Assembly: GCF_016892625.1 (NCBI RefSeq)
Contig: NZ_JAFEMW010000001.1
Span: 372,001-436,000 of the forward strand
Origin: Brevibacterium sp. RIT 803
GTDB lineage: Bacteria > Actinomycetota > Actinomycetes > Actinomycetales > Brevibacteriaceae
Direction: 5' to 3'
DNA: 64,000 bases
Part shown: piece after piece, positions 45,333 through 54,462 of the stretch
Layout: each line of letters begins with the position of its first letter
Position numbering within the stretch: the stretch's first letter is position 1
Program-made: the position numbers and the translations under genes
The notes under the pieces: generated by a model
The model's input: only the letters and a program-made list of their open reading frames with translations
Told to the model about the DNA's origin: nothing
Databases searched by the model: none

Positions 45333-45854
45333 TCAGCCGCCGACAGCGGCCGCGACGACACCTTCGAGTTCCATTTCCTGGAACGCGGCCGTGATCTTGC
45401 GCTTCACGTACCCTGTGCGGTCGACGTGAGTCGGGTTGTCGGCGATGCCGTGGAAGTATTCGTACTCGTCGCCGACCTCCCAGGTTTCCTTGGAAGTCTT
45501 CGAGGTCTCGCGCTGCACGAGGTAGATTTCCGTGCCCTTGGTCTTCACTGCCTCGTAGGCCTTGCCCTTATCCGAGGTGAGGTCGAGCTTGTTCTCGTCG
45601 TCGTAGTCGAGGAAGAGAGTGAACTCCATGGTGCCGTTGCTGGCACCCCAAGTGGAGGCGTTGCCCTCCTGGCAGAGAGCCTTCTCGTCGACGGACTCGG
45701 AAGTTGCGGCGCCCACGTTGTAGTCGGACATCATGATCGCGCATGATGCTTCAATGCCGGCTTCGAGCTCGGTGAGGGTGATCGCCTTGGGATCGGCGGG
45801 GGCGGTGGGGAGGATGGTGACCTTCGTCTTGCCATCTGCGAGTGGTGTTGGCAT
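45333..45854 (-). CDS. Major tail protein
   Basis: A 173-aa tube protein beginning MPTPLADGKTKVTILPTAPA. Beta-rich sequence (MEFTLFLDYDDENKLDLTSD; GYVKRKITAAFQEMELEGVV) and position between tail terminator and chaperones identify it. It polymerises as rings around the tape measure. Confidence 0.85.
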   Translation of the reverse strand: MPTPLADGKTKVTILPTAPADPKAITLTELEAGIEASCAIMMSDYNVGAATSESVDEKALCQEGNASTWGASNGTMEFTLFLDYDDENKLDLTSDKGKAYEAVKTKGTEIYLVQRETSKTSKETWEVGDEYEYFHGIADNPTHVDRTGYVKRKITAAFQEMELEGVVAAAVGG

Positions 45855-45856
45855 GG

Positions 45857-46060
45857 TTACTTGCCTTCCTGTTTGTTGACGACCTCAACGACTGAGGCGA
45901 CATTGGGGCTGGGTGTTGGGGTGGGATGCTCCCGGTCCTGACGTTTCTGGACAGGTGTGGGCGAAAGCGTGCTGGAGAAGATCTTGAAGTGAGACGCAGG
46001 AACCTTGTACGGGAGCTTCTTCCCGGTACGTCGGTCCCATGCGTGCTTGAAGTCGGCCAT
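45857..46060 (-). CDS. Small hypothetical phage protein
   Basis: A 67-aa basic protein (MADFKHAWDRRTGKKLPYKV...) with a Pro/Thr-rich C-terminus, 2 bp upstream of the major tail protein gene. RBS AAGGAG 5 nt before the ATG. The RRTGKKLPYKVP segment recurs in small phage proteins next to tail genes; role unknown. Confidence 0.7.
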   Translation of the reverse strand: MADFKHAWDRRTGKKLPYKVPASHFKIFSSTLSPTPVQKRQDREHPTPTPSPNVASVVEVVNKQEGK

Positions 46061-46126
46061 GGCGGCTCCTTTTCGGGCAGAGAGAAAGCCCCGGAGGATA
46101 CCGAGGCTTGAGGTTGACGTGGGCGA

Positions 46127-46525
46127 TTACGGTTGCTGGAATTCGAACGCGACCGGCATGTAGAACCGGGCGGGGCTCACCTGGTCGTCGTGCTGGATAG
46201 GGATATGCGGCTGAGCGTGCCGATACTCTCCCCCGCCAGACACCGGGACTCTGTTGAGCTTCCGAATAACCTCTTGGGCGAGGTTGCGGACCGTGCCGAC
46301 TGTTGCGCCGGCGACCGTGACCGTGAGTGTCCCTGCGGTCTCCTGTGCCGAGTAGTCGAGGGGTTGCTCGAAATGCTCACGAAGCGGCTGCGACCACAGA
46401 GCCAGGTACGGCTTGATGTACCCGCCCGCTGTGGGAACAGATCCGGGGACCATGCCGTCGTAAACATCCACGCCGATCGCTGTGAGGCGGGCAAGAGTCC
46501 ACGTGTTGAGGGTGATGATGTCCAG
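46127..46525 (-). CDS. Tail terminator protein, apparently from a CTG start
   Basis: A 132-aa protein if it starts at CTG (46525), 6 nt after AAGGGGTGA. This gives an N-terminal helix (DIITLNTWTLARLTAIGVDV) needed for the fold; the first conventional start is a GTG at 46471, which would cut the helix off. The domain (VYDGMVPGSVPTAGGYIKPY...) fits tail terminator proteins that cap the tail tube. The frame is open back to the stop of the previous gene. Confidence 0.65.
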   Translation of the reverse strand: MDIITLNTWTLARLTAIGVDVYDGMVPGSVPTAGGYIKPYLALWSQPLREHFEQPLDYSAQETAGTLTVTVAGATVGTVRNLAQEVIRKLNRVPVSGGGEYRHAQPHIPIQHDDQVSPARFYMPVAFEFQQP

Positions 46526-46531
46526 GACGCT

Positions 46532-46891
46532 TCACCCCTTCCATGTGCCGTCGATCATGTCGCCGAGAGCTTTCTCGAACCCCGGTATTCGACGATCAAA
46601 TGCGGGGCCAAGGTATGGCTGTGGTGCCATGCGACTCGTGCCCCATTCGACGAACCCGCCATAGTTTGCGGTGGGTCCAATCTCGGCGCCCGTCTCCCCG
46701 CTCTGGTCGAACAGGTCGTGACCGATGGAGTTCTTGAGGTTCCCGGTGTCTACAGGGGCGAATGACTTAGCGTCCGCGGTGATGTCTGCAGCAGTCTTGG
46801 CGACTACCGTTCGCGCACCGCGCTGGGCGTTCATCCCCGCCTTTGTGAGGTCGTGTCCGAGAGCTCGAAGTTCACTGGCATCGAAACTCAC
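46532..46891 (-). CDS. HK97 gp10-like head-tail joining protein
   Basis: A 119-aa protein starting at GTG (46891) that shares one base with the preceding stop. Characteristic segments: KTAADITADAKSFAPVDTGN and YGGFVEWGTSRMAPQPYLGP, the hallmark of the gp10/neck protein family. A long in-frame extension to 47053 is inside the upstream gene and rejected. Confidence 0.85.
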   Translation of the reverse strand: MSFDASELRALGHDLTKAGMNAQRGARTVVAKTAADITADAKSFAPVDTGNLKNSIGHDLFDQSGETGAEIGPTANYGGFVEWGTSRMAPQPYLGPAFDRRIPGFEKALGDMIDGTWKG

Positions 46892-47337
46892 TAGGCGGCC
46901 CTCGCTTCCTGTCCGTTGACGTCCTGGCACAGATAGTCCCTGGTCCAGTTCGTGGTCCCGGACTCCGCGACCAGCACTTGGAACTCGCGCCCGTTGAGGT
47001 GTGGGTCGTCGGGGTTGTCGAGGACCTGGATGGTGTCCCCGTAGTGCAACCATGTGGAGGCGATGGGGACACTGATCCGGTGGGATGCGATGACCTCAAT
47101 GCCGTCGGCGACGAGTGTCGGCTTGGATCCTCCGCCGAGGAACTGGGCTGAACACGGTGCATGTTCCCACTTGGGCGCGTAAGTGGGATTACTGCCGCCG
47201 CCAGGGGTCCAATCGCCGGGGGCGCCGACCGTGTAGGCGGTGCAGTCACCGGTGAGGAATCCGTAGGCGGTGGGGCGCGCATGCGCACTCCACCCGTCGG
47301 GGATCACCTTGAGTCGGCCTCGTGCGATGCGAGTCAT
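46891..47337 (-). CDS. Head closure / head-tail connector protein
   Basis: A 148-aa protein (MTRIARGRLKVIPDGWSAHA...) rich in beta strands, with VLDNPDDPHLNGREFQVLVA near the end as in head-closure proteins of actinophages. It overlaps the upstream connector gene by 4 bp and the downstream gp10-like gene by 1 bp. Confidence 0.75.
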   Translation of the reverse strand: MTRIARGRLKVIPDGWSAHARPTAYGFLTGDCTAYTVGAPGDWTPGGGSNPTYAPKWEHAPCSAQFLGGGSKPTLVADGIEVIASHRISVPIASTWLHYGDTIQVLDNPDDPHLNGREFQVLVAESGTTNWTRDYLCQDVNGQEARAA

Positions 47338-47699
47338 AACCGCATCTCCTCGCCTTCCTGCGATGTAGGCCCACTGAGGTCGAAGGCCATGAAGAACGGT
47401 TCGTCGTCCTCCGCGTCCTCTTCCTCTTTGGCGCGTCCGCGCAATGCTGCTGCGTGCTTACGGAGCGCATCCGCGACAGCAGGCCCGTCAGTGGCACGAT
47501 CCTGCGTCGTGAGCTTCTTCGAAAGCAGAGCTTCGCTCGTGGCGATCGCGTCCAGGGCGTCCGCAGCAGCACGCAACACGGAATCACGCGCAATGCTGAG
47601 AAAACCGCGGATCTGATCGTCATCGAAGTCCGGATCATCGGCATTCGTGTCGCCGATCAACAGGCGCACTTTTTGCACCGGTTCGTTGTATTCGGCCAT
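47334..47699 (-). CDS. Head-tail connector (gp6-like)
   Basis: A 121-aa helical protein beginning MAEYNEPVQKVRLLIGDTNA with DDDQIRGFLSIARDSVLRAA, the usual pattern of gp6-type connectors that ring the portal. ATG at 47699 follows AAGGGAG by 5 nt. Confidence 0.85.
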   Translation of the reverse strand: MAEYNEPVQKVRLLIGDTNADDPDFDDDQIRGFLSIARDSVLRAAADALDAIATSEALLSKKLTTQDRATDGPAVADALRKHAAALRGRAKEEEDAEDDEPFFMAFDLSGPTSQEGEEMRL

Positions 47700-47779
47700 C
47701 ACAACTCCCTTCGTTGTGCCGTTCCCCGCCCCACACGATGGCAGTCAGTGCGGAGCGGGGACCGTGCATGAGGGGTGGA

Positions 47780-48859
47780 TCAGGATGCGGTGCCGTTGGA
47801 GGCGTAGACGCCAACCGTGAAGGCCGGGTCGATGCCAACGACGGAGCGGCCGCGATACCAGATCGTGTCGTCGTTGAACGAGCCATCCTCGACGGAAATC
47901 TCGCCACCGCCAACAGACTGGCCCTGATCGCGCTTCACGCGAATGTCGACGTCGGGATGTCCGGCGAGCTTCGTGCGAATCAGGGAAGGCAGGTCGGAGG
48001 CCTTGCCGTGGACGAGGGCCCAGCCGTCAGCGTTCGCCGATCCGAGTCGGCCACCGATGGTGCGGGACTCGAGTGGTGCGACGATGCCACGGTAGGGGTT
48101 GTCGACCTCGGTCTCCGTGACCTTGGATCCGTTGGTGACCTTCGTGACGATGCGGGCCGAGGTGAGAATGCGTGCAACTTCTCCACGCAGACCGGGGCCG
48201 TGCACCAGGACGAGGTCGGCGGTGTCGATGAGCTCCCCGCGGTGGTTCTCCTTGAGTGCGAGAGCCTTGATCGCGGCGTCGAGGGCTTCGGGGGTGAGCT
48301 TCTCAGTGCCGACAGTGCCGAAGAATCCGGAATCCCAACCACTGTCGCCGACGAGAGTGTCAGCGACGAGGTTGTTCTGGGACTTCACTGCACCGTTGCC
48401 GAGTGCCTTGGGGAAGTTCGCCATGGCGGAGAACTGGCGTGCGAGACGCAGCTCCCACGTCAGTCCGTAGTTGCGGCCGAACTTGCCGGTGCCGTGCGAG
48501 ACTTCAGTCTCGTTGAGGGTTCCGCCCTTGTACTCTTCGCCCTGGTTGACGCGCTCGAACGGATCGGCGCCCCACAGGTCGACGAGCTTCTGGCGGCGGA
48601 AGTCCTCGACGGTGGTGTCGTGGAGGATTGGCTCGAACTCGAGCGGGGTGTCCTTGTAGGCCTTGAGTGCCTGCTTCTCGAAAGCATCACCGAGGAGGAC
48701 AGGGAAGTCCGAGGTGGAGAATGCTTCGATGAGGACGGCCTGGGCGAGGTGGTTGCCGCTGTTGCGGCCCTGTGCAAACAGGGATGCGGCTTCGAAGACC
48801 TTCTCGTCCCGGCTCGGTGCCCGACGGAAGCCCTCCTTCATGAGGTCAATGGTTTCCAT
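47780..48859 (-). CDS. Major capsid protein
   Basis: A 359-aa HK97-fold capsid subunit (METIDLMKEGFRRAPSRDEK...). The FERVNQGEEYKGGTLNETEV segment and C-terminal WYRGRSVVGIDPAFTVGVYA agree with actinophage major capsid proteins. No separate delta domain: scaffolding is encoded upstream. Located after the decoration protein gene. Confidence 0.88.
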   Translation of the reverse strand: METIDLMKEGFRRAPSRDEKVFEAASLFAQGRNSGNHLAQAVLIEAFSTSDFPVLLGDAFEKQALKAYKDTPLEFEPILHDTTVEDFRRQKLVDLWGADPFERVNQGEEYKGGTLNETEVSHGTGKFGRNYGLTWELRLARQFSAMANFPKALGNGAVKSQNNLVADTLVGDSGWDSGFFGTVGTEKLTPEALDAAIKALALKENHRGELIDTADLVLVHGPGLRGEVARILTSARIVTKVTNGSKVTETEVDNPYRGIVAPLESRTIGGRLGSANADGWALVHGKASDLPSLIRTKLAGHPDVDIRVKRDQGQSVGGGEISVEDGSFNDDTIWYRGRSVVGIDPAFTVGVYASNGTAS

Positions 48860-48886
48860 AGTGTTCTCCTAAGTCAGAGGGGGTTG

Positions 48887-49231
48887 TCAGGCGGCAGGAG
48901 GTGCGGGCTGGATCATGCCGAATGGAGCAACTTCAGCAGGACCGGTGCCGGTCGCCTTGGCGACGTTGGCGACACCAAACGCGGTTGCGCCTGCAGTGGC
49001 TGTGAGGGTGCCGTTCGCAGCGAGGTACACGACCTGGCCGACGGTGAGTGCACCGGCGACGTCGATCTTGTAGGAGCCGTTGAGCCACACAGTGACCTGC
49101 TCGCCTTCGGCGGCATCGGCGAGGACAACGCCACGGTAGGCACCGATTGCAGCGGGCTGTCCGGACGTGTAGTCCTTGTCAGCGACGACCGCGATGTGCT
49201 TGTTCTCTGGGTACAGCTGGTTCTTCGCCAT
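48887..49231 (-). CDS. Capsid decoration protein (DUF2190-like)
   Basis: A 114-aa protein with repeated small beta strands (ALTVGQVVYLAANGTLTATA) typical of DUF2190 capsid cement proteins. It lies between the protease/scaffold gene and the capsid gene, the standard location. Confidence 0.8.
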   Translation of the reverse strand: MAKNQLYPENKHIAVVADKDYTSGQPAAIGAYRGVVLADAAEGEQVTVWLNGSYKIDVAGALTVGQVVYLAANGTLTATAGATAFGVANVAKATGTGPAEVAPFGMIQPAPPAA

Positions 49232-49233
49232 GA

Positions 49234-49692
49234 TCAGGCTCCTTCCAGGACGTTGATGATGTCCTCAGTGGTTCGGGGGGTCGACTCGGACGCGTTGGCG
49301 GGGCGGGATTCGCCGAGGCCGCGCACGGAGCCGGTTGCGCCGGGTGCGAAGGTGAGTTCGTCTGCGAAGGTCTTCGCTTCCTTGACGATCTGCTCGGCGT
49401 CCTTGTCGGATGCGGTGAAGGACTCGATGAGTGCGTCCTTCGTGGCGGGTGCGTCGATGTTCTCGAATGCTTCCTCGACGATGCCGGCGACTTCGTGGCG
49501 GCGGGCTTCTTTCGCGCCCTGAGCCTTGAGGCGCTTGATCTCGGCCTTGAGCTCACCGTTCTCGCGGCGAAGCTTCTCGACCTCAGTCTCGCTGCCGTTG
49601 CCGGAGCCGCTGTTGTCTCCGCCCTTGCTGAACGGGTTGGGCTTCTTGGGATCGGCTTCGTCGATCCGGCTGGTATCCGTGGTGTCAGCCAT
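49234..49692 (-). CDS. Nested scaffold protein inside the protease gene
   Basis: An in-frame ATG at 49692 is preceded by AAAGGAGG with 8-nt spacing, one of the best ribosome binding sites in the window. It would produce a 152-aa protein (MADTTDTSRIDEADPKKPNP...) made only of the acidic/coiled-coil scaffold and tail. This is the lambda C/Nu3 arrangement. Scaffold in excess over protease is required for assembly, which explains the site. Confidence 0.72.
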   Translation of the reverse strand: MADTTDTSRIDEADPKKPNPFSKGGDNSGSGNGSETEVEKLRRENGELKAEIKRLKAQGAKEARRHEVAGIVEEAFENIDAPATKDALIESFTASDKDAEQIVKEAKTFADELTFAPGATGSVRGLGESRPANASESTPRTTEDIINVLEGA

Positions 49693-50280
49693 GGTGGCTG
49701 CCTCCTTTGTGTCGGTTTCCTGATTTCCAGTCCCAGCCGGAGCGGGGATGGTCTGTGATGGGCGGAAGATCTCCGCGATTTCATCGAGCGTGGATGGTCG
49801 TTCGGATTCGAGGAGGGATAGGACCCTTCCTCCACGTCCTGCTCGAGTCACAAAATCGACTGAGCGGGCTTCTGCGAGGCGAGTGATAACGCGACCGCCC
49901 TGGGCCTCTTCGACTTCGCCTGAGGCGCGTATGGAGACGCCCACGAACTCGTTCATGGATTCGATGACGGGGCGCCAGTGCTCGAAGATCTTCGCCTCAG
50001 CAACCAGGCCACCCACTTCGTCATCCCAGTGAGCGTCCTCGGTGAGTACGCCCGCGAGATCCTTGATGGACCCTTCGGGGCGTTCCCATTCCTGGCCGTC
50101 GGTAGCGTGGTCGATGAAGGAGAGCGTGCCTGCGCCAAAGACACGATCGGCTTCGGCCTGCTTGAGCACCTTCTCGCTGTACTCCCCCGAGCTGCCTTTG
50201 CCTGGGGTAATCAAGACGAGCTTCATATGCCCGGCCTTGGAACGGGTGAGGGTGCCGGACTCTGTGAGATGTACGGTCAT
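49234..50280 (-). CDS. Capsid maturation protease fused to scaffold
   Basis: A 348-aa protein. The N-terminal ~170 residues have the fold pattern of phage prohead proteases: a His in SFIDHATDG and a Ser in FVGVSIRASGEVEE. A Pro/Ala/Thr linker leads to the C-terminal scaffold: an acidic region and coiled coil (VEKLRRENGELKAEIKRLKA). The start ATG overlaps the MuF gene stop (ATGA). An internal gene product is likely from 49692. Confidence 0.82.
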   Translation of the reverse strand: MTVHLTESGTLTRSKAGHMKLVLITPGKGSSGEYSEKVLKQAEADRVFGAGTLSFIDHATDGQEWERPEGSIKDLAGVLTEDAHWDDEVGGLVAEAKIFEHWRPVIESMNEFVGVSIRASGEVEEAQGGRVITRLAEARSVDFVTRAGRGGRVLSLLESERPSTLDEIAEIFRPSQTIPAPAGTGNQETDTKEAATMADTTDTSRIDEADPKKPNPFSKGGDNSGSGNGSETEVEKLRRENGELKAEIKRLKAQGAKEARRHEVAGIVEEAFENIDAPATKDALIESFTASDKDAEQIVKEAKTFADELTFAPGATGSVRGLGESRPANASESTPRTTEDIINVLEGA

Positions 50281-51332
50281 GGGTTCGCCGCCTTTCGGAG
50301 GTCTGCGAGCGGTGTCGCTTGGTATGAGGGGCGCCAGTCTGGGTTGTCGACGCGCCGGGTCAGGTCGGAGAGGTTGATCTGCCCGTCCTGCAACATGCGA
50401 TAACGGTCAGGACCGAGAGCGGCCACGGCGTCCTGTGGATTCGTCTGCATCCAGTCCTCAACTGATGGGGTGGGGTCCGGAGGCTCCTCAATGTTGGGGA
50501 ATCCGAGGTCTGCCCAGGACCTTGTCTTGGGAATGAACGTGCAGCGCCCGTTCTGGTGATCGAATGGGCCCGGGGTATCGGGTGGGTACTCTGTGCCGTG
50601 CTTGCCAAGGCAGGAAGGGCACGTGCGAGAGCTGAGTTCCGCATGCCAGACGACAGCGGTCACGGATGGGTTGGCGCTGTTCTGTGCCCGATTCGCGGCT
50701 CGATGGCTGTCAAGCATTTCGGTGCGTGCGATACGCATTGCGCGAGTCAGTCCGCCGTTGAAGCTCGATCGCGTGCGCTTGAGCATTTCCCGCGCCGCCC
50801 GGTCTGGATGCCATCCGCTGGGGATAGCTCGGATCAGTGCGGACTTCATGGCGTCGATCGCATCGTCGGCCAGTGGCAGGGAGGATGCGTGGATTTGGCC
50901 GAGGGAGCTTTCGATGATGTGCTCCAACGCCGACTGGTCAACGCGAGTGAACGAGGGTAGGAGTTTTGAGTCAACTGGCGGCATCTGCGACTGGGCCACG
51001 CTCGTCGTCAGGTCTGCAGTGCGCTCGACGACCTCACGCACGGAGTCCTCAAGCAGGGGCCCGATCTCGGCAGCGAGTTCCTGCAGTCTCACCGACGTCA
51101 TGGCCAGGGCCCGTTGGGTTCGAGAAAGTTGGGTGATCTGTGCCGGGGTCAGTGGCTCTCCGGCGGCTTTGCGTGCCAGGACGACAGCGATCGTGTCCTG
51201 CCACTCTTGTGCGATCTCCTGCCACGCCTGCGCCCACCGTGCAGTGAGCGCCCGCGTGGAGGAATCCACGTAGTCGTCGACGATGGCTCTGAGTTCGGAG
51301 GCCCGGCGTAGCGTGAGTTCATTGATTGCCAC
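50277..51332 (-). CDS. MuF-like head morphogenesis protein
   Basis: A 351-aa minor capsid protein. The C-terminal half contains the MuF/SPP1 gp7 core: RIARTEMLDSHRAANRAQNS followed by RTCPSCLGKHGTEYP and HQNGRCTFIPKT. The N-terminal half is helical and may contact the portal. Starts 12 bp after the portal gene. Confidence 0.88.
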   Translation of the reverse strand: MAINELTLRRASELRAIVDDYVDSSTRALTARWAQAWQEIAQEWQDTIAVVLARKAAGEPLTPAQITQLSRTQRALAMTSVRLQELAAEIGPLLEDSVREVVERTADLTTSVAQSQMPPVDSKLLPSFTRVDQSALEHIIESSLGQIHASSLPLADDAIDAMKSALIRAIPSGWHPDRAAREMLKRTRSSFNGGLTRAMRIARTEMLDSHRAANRAQNSANPSVTAVVWHAELSSRTCPSCLGKHGTEYPPDTPGPFDHQNGRCTFIPKTRSWADLGFPNIEEPPDPTPSVEDWMQTNPQDAVAALGPDRYRMLQDGQINLSDLTRRVDNPDWRPSYQATPLADLRKAANP

Positions 51333-51344
51333 GCCGGCACCTCC

Positions 51345-52898
51345 CTATTGGTTGTTGTTGACCGCCGCTGCTGGGTCTTCGCCACGGTTGAACGCGTCGA
51401 CCGCAACATCACCAGCGGAGATGTTCGGGTCGATGAAGTTCCCGTCGTCGTCAGTCCAGGTGTCGAGGATCTCGTCGACATCCCGCACGCCGAGGGCACG
51501 CAACAGGAGTCGCATGGTCTCCAAGGGTGGGAGCTTCTGCGTGGCGTCGGCGTCGACTATGGCCTTGACCATGGTGTCGACGGGGGTCTCGTCAATGTCG
51601 GGCCATGTGATCGTGAGTGTGCGATCGGACTCGCCCTGCAGGATCACTTCTTCCTGCTGGGTGAACTGGTCGACGACGGTGCCACCCTTGAGCGGTCCCT
51701 GTGGCGCAAGGACAGCCTGGTCGATGACGTGACCGAGGATCGCCCGGTACGTTTCCGTCCACACTTCACGGCGCCCATTCATCTCCAGGCGGGTCGGCTG
51801 GTCCAGGGTCTCAGCGACAGCGCGTGCACCCGTCTGGCCAGGGTCAGCGAGGAGTGTGGTGACGGGGAGGCCGAACGCGGCCGCGATCATCGTGGCCAAG
51901 GGGCGACCTGATTCGGCGTCAATGGTGGCACCGGACTTCGGGACCGACTCCAACTGCGTACCTGGGTCCATGGCGGCCACTCCCCCGGCACCCATGCCGT
52001 TGAGTGAGGACCGTGCCTGCTGGGCGGAGGACTTCTTGCCACTGATCTGCCACGCGATACGCGACAGGGACTTCATGAGCTTCGCCCAGTCCTCAAGGAA
52101 CTCGCGATAAGCACGCGCCCAGGGCAGTGCGGCGTAAGCGTCACCGATGCCGAATTTCCCGATCGTGTTCACCTTCGTGTGATGAACAGGCGCGGACCAG
52201 TCGACAGGGTTACCGTCAATGACGGCCATCCGCCGTGTGGGTTTATGCGTCAGTGCCGGGTACCAGGTGGTCTTCTGCCTCGTTGTGACTTTCGCGGTGC
52301 GTTCCCCGATGGTGGACTCCACGTAGTCGCGGCGGTAGAACCATGGATCCGTTTTGTCTTCGGGGTTCATGAAGATGTCAGTGATCTCCATCGGGTCGAG
52401 TGTGCGGACCCGCGTAAAGCCTGTCTTGGGCGTGGTGAACAGCACCGCGTACACGTTGCCGTCGGTGCCGAGCTGCTTCTCAAGCTCTTCATGGGCTTGT
52501 GCGCCAGTGAAGGCTCGTCGGTTGCCGGGATCGTCCAGGAACTCCTGCACGACTGTGTTGACGTCCTGCGTGCCGGTCTCTTTGCCGTCTGGTGCGAGGA
52601 TGCCGACGCCGGATCCGAACACGTAGCCGGCGCGGATCGTGAGGCCACGTTTCACAAGGGGATTCGCTATGGCCATGACTCGGCAGAGCTCGGCCGCACG
52701 TCGGCGACCCTCGGGCGTCATGTCCTGTGCTGTGGACTGTGCGATCTGTTCCCAGCCGCGATCCTCACGGTAAAGCTGCTCCATGCTGTGTGCGGCTTCT
52801 TCGAGGCGGAAGTGAGCTGTTTCGAGTTCGGCTTTGAGGTGGCTCATCTCTTGGTTGGTGGATTCGCGGAGGCTGGGGAGCCAGTCGAACATACCCAT
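51345..52898 (-). CDS. Portal protein
   Basis: A 517-aa portal of the actinophage type. Segments: PLVKRGLTIRAGYVFGSGVG, VDWSAPVHHTKVNTIGKFGI and AFGLPVTTLLADPGQTGARA. Forms the dodecameric vertex for DNA entry. Located 12 bp after the large terminase subunit and before MuF, as usual. Confidence 0.93.
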   Translation of the reverse strand: MGMFDWLPSLRESTNQEMSHLKAELETAHFRLEEAAHSMEQLYREDRGWEQIAQSTAQDMTPEGRRRAAELCRVMAIANPLVKRGLTIRAGYVFGSGVGILAPDGKETGTQDVNTVVQEFLDDPGNRRAFTGAQAHEELEKQLGTDGNVYAVLFTTPKTGFTRVRTLDPMEITDIFMNPEDKTDPWFYRRDYVESTIGERTAKVTTRQKTTWYPALTHKPTRRMAVIDGNPVDWSAPVHHTKVNTIGKFGIGDAYAALPWARAYREFLEDWAKLMKSLSRIAWQISGKKSSAQQARSSLNGMGAGGVAAMDPGTQLESVPKSGATIDAESGRPLATMIAAAFGLPVTTLLADPGQTGARAVAETLDQPTRLEMNGRREVWTETYRAILGHVIDQAVLAPQGPLKGGTVVDQFTQQEEVILQGESDRTLTITWPDIDETPVDTMVKAIVDADATQKLPPLETMRLLLRALGVRDVDEILDTWTDDDGNFIDPNISAGDVAVDAFNRGEDPAAAVNNNQ

Positions 52899-52910
52899 GT
52901 GGGCCTCCTA

Positions 52911-54401
52911 TCAATATGGCGAAATTGACCAACTGTCGTCTTGCCACTCTTCGGCAATGAGGTTCGATTGGTCGACGAGGTCGTGCAGTAGCAGGTATGA
53001 CACTGCTTGCGAGAGGCTGTCGATTGTGTCGTCATTAGCTGAGTTGGGGAATGCTTTTGCCTCACCGAGGATTTCGGCAACGTTCGGGAGTAGGGCAGCT
53101 TCAGGAAGAAGCACGTTCTGCGCGAACACGAAAGGGCTGATCGCGCTGGCTCGTGCCAGTTTGGATCCTTCGGGTTCGATCGGAATCAGCCCCGGTACCG
53201 TCTTAGCGAGGTGGGCCATGACGGCGGACCCGTTGGCCTTGTCTTCGACTATTTTCGCGTTGGCTTGCGGCCATTTCGCGGTCATAGCTTTGACTGCTTC
53301 GACTGTGGTGTTGAAGTTCAGGCGGTCACGGACCTGATCAAGTAGGTACGCGTTGATACCCACGCGCAACCACACTTGGCCGACAACAAAGTCTGAGCCT
53401 TTGGTGTCTTTAAAGGTCATGTCCCAGGATTGGATGAGCTCGTAACCGTTCTCGGCCAGACCGGGAATGGTTCGGGATCCGTCGGGTCGTTCGATCCACA
53501 TAGGTTGCGAGTAGCGTGCCCAGTCTTCCTCGGGCGGGAACACTCCCCCGCTGTCCGGCGCGGGGCGCCCTTGGAAGAGTGCCGCGAACGTGCGGGGCCC
53601 GGATTCTTTCTCGCGCTGCTCCCATTGGAGTCGTGAGCGGCCGCGGGCGGAGATCATGTACTCGCCGATCTCGCGGCCAAGTACGTCTGTTTCGCCTTTC
53701 TCTGGGCGGTGGTCGGCGCGGGCGGGAATGTTGAGGAATCGCCAGCGTGAGTCTTCCTGTTTCAGGAGCCGTCCTGCGAGGTCGTCGTCGTGCCAGCGGG
53801 TGAGGATGACGACGACGGATGTACCGGGCGCGAGGCGGGCGACGACGACGTCGGTGTACCAGTCCCACACGTTTTCGCGGTAGGTGGCGCTGTCGGCTTC
53901 TTTGCGGTCTTTGATGGGGTCGTCGATGATGACGAGGTCGGCGGGTTGTCCTGAGCCGGAGCCGCCGACGGATGTGGAGTACACGCCACCGGGGTGACCT
54001 TGCAGTCGCCAATCTGAGACGGCACTGTTGCCTTCTGCGATTTCGAGGCCGAGGCTTGGGTGCTCACTGATGGCGTTGCGGATTGCGCGGCCGTTGCGTT
54101 CTGCGAGGCGCTGGGAGTAGGACGCGGAGAAGATCCGTGTGTCCTGGTTTTGGGTCAATGCCCAGATCGGGAAGTCTTTGGCTGCCCTGGTCGACTTGCC
54201 TTCCTGGGGTGGCATGCTGATGATGAGGCGCGCATCTGGAGTGTTGTAGCAGTCGGCGAGGGCCTGGTCGATAAGGTCGAGCGCTGGTGTTTGGATGGTG
54301 TTGGGGGTGATGACTCGAGCGATGTCGAGTGGTGATTCCCAGGTGGTGCCGGTTTGCGCTTCGAGTTTGTCTGCGAGCGCCGTCATCCAATCGACGCTCA
54401 T
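52911..54401 (-). CDS. Terminase large subunit
   Basis: A 496-aa packaging ATPase and nuclease. Walker A is MPPQEGKST at residues 63-71, Walker B is DLVIIDDP near 155, and the RNase H-like nuclease domain begins at IQSWDMTFKDTKGSDFVVGQ, with the first catalytic Asp. A stretch of Arg-rich sequence follows the linker. It drives DNA packaging at the portal. Confidence 0.96.
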   Translation of the reverse strand: MSVDWMTALADKLEAQTGTTWESPLDIARVITPNTIQTPALDLIDQALADCYNTPDARLIISMPPQEGKSTRAAKDFPIWALTQNQDTRIFSASYSQRLAERNGRAIRNAISEHPSLGLEIAEGNSAVSDWRLQGHPGGVYSTSVGGSGSGQPADLVIIDDPIKDRKEADSATYRENVWDWYTDVVVARLAPGTSVVVILTRWHDDDLAGRLLKQEDSRWRFLNIPARADHRPEKGETDVLGREIGEYMISARGRSRLQWEQREKESGPRTFAALFQGRPAPDSGGVFPPEEDWARYSQPMWIERPDGSRTIPGLAENGYELIQSWDMTFKDTKGSDFVVGQVWLRVGINAYLLDQVRDRLNFNTTVEAVKAMTAKWPQANAKIVEDKANGSAVMAHLAKTVPGLIPIEPEGSKLARASAISPFVFAQNVLLPEAALLPNVAEILGEAKAFPNSANDDTIDSLSQAVSYLLLHDLVDQSNLIAEEWQDDSWSISPY

Positions 54402-54462
54402 GACAGCATCCTCCTACGATGGGAAAGTCCCGCGGCGCGAACTCACGCAATAGACTGTCGGA

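Noticed and set aside
47714..49522. 602-codon plus-strand frame over capsid genes
   Set aside because: Mirror of the major capsid and decoration genes; no family resemblance and no start signals.
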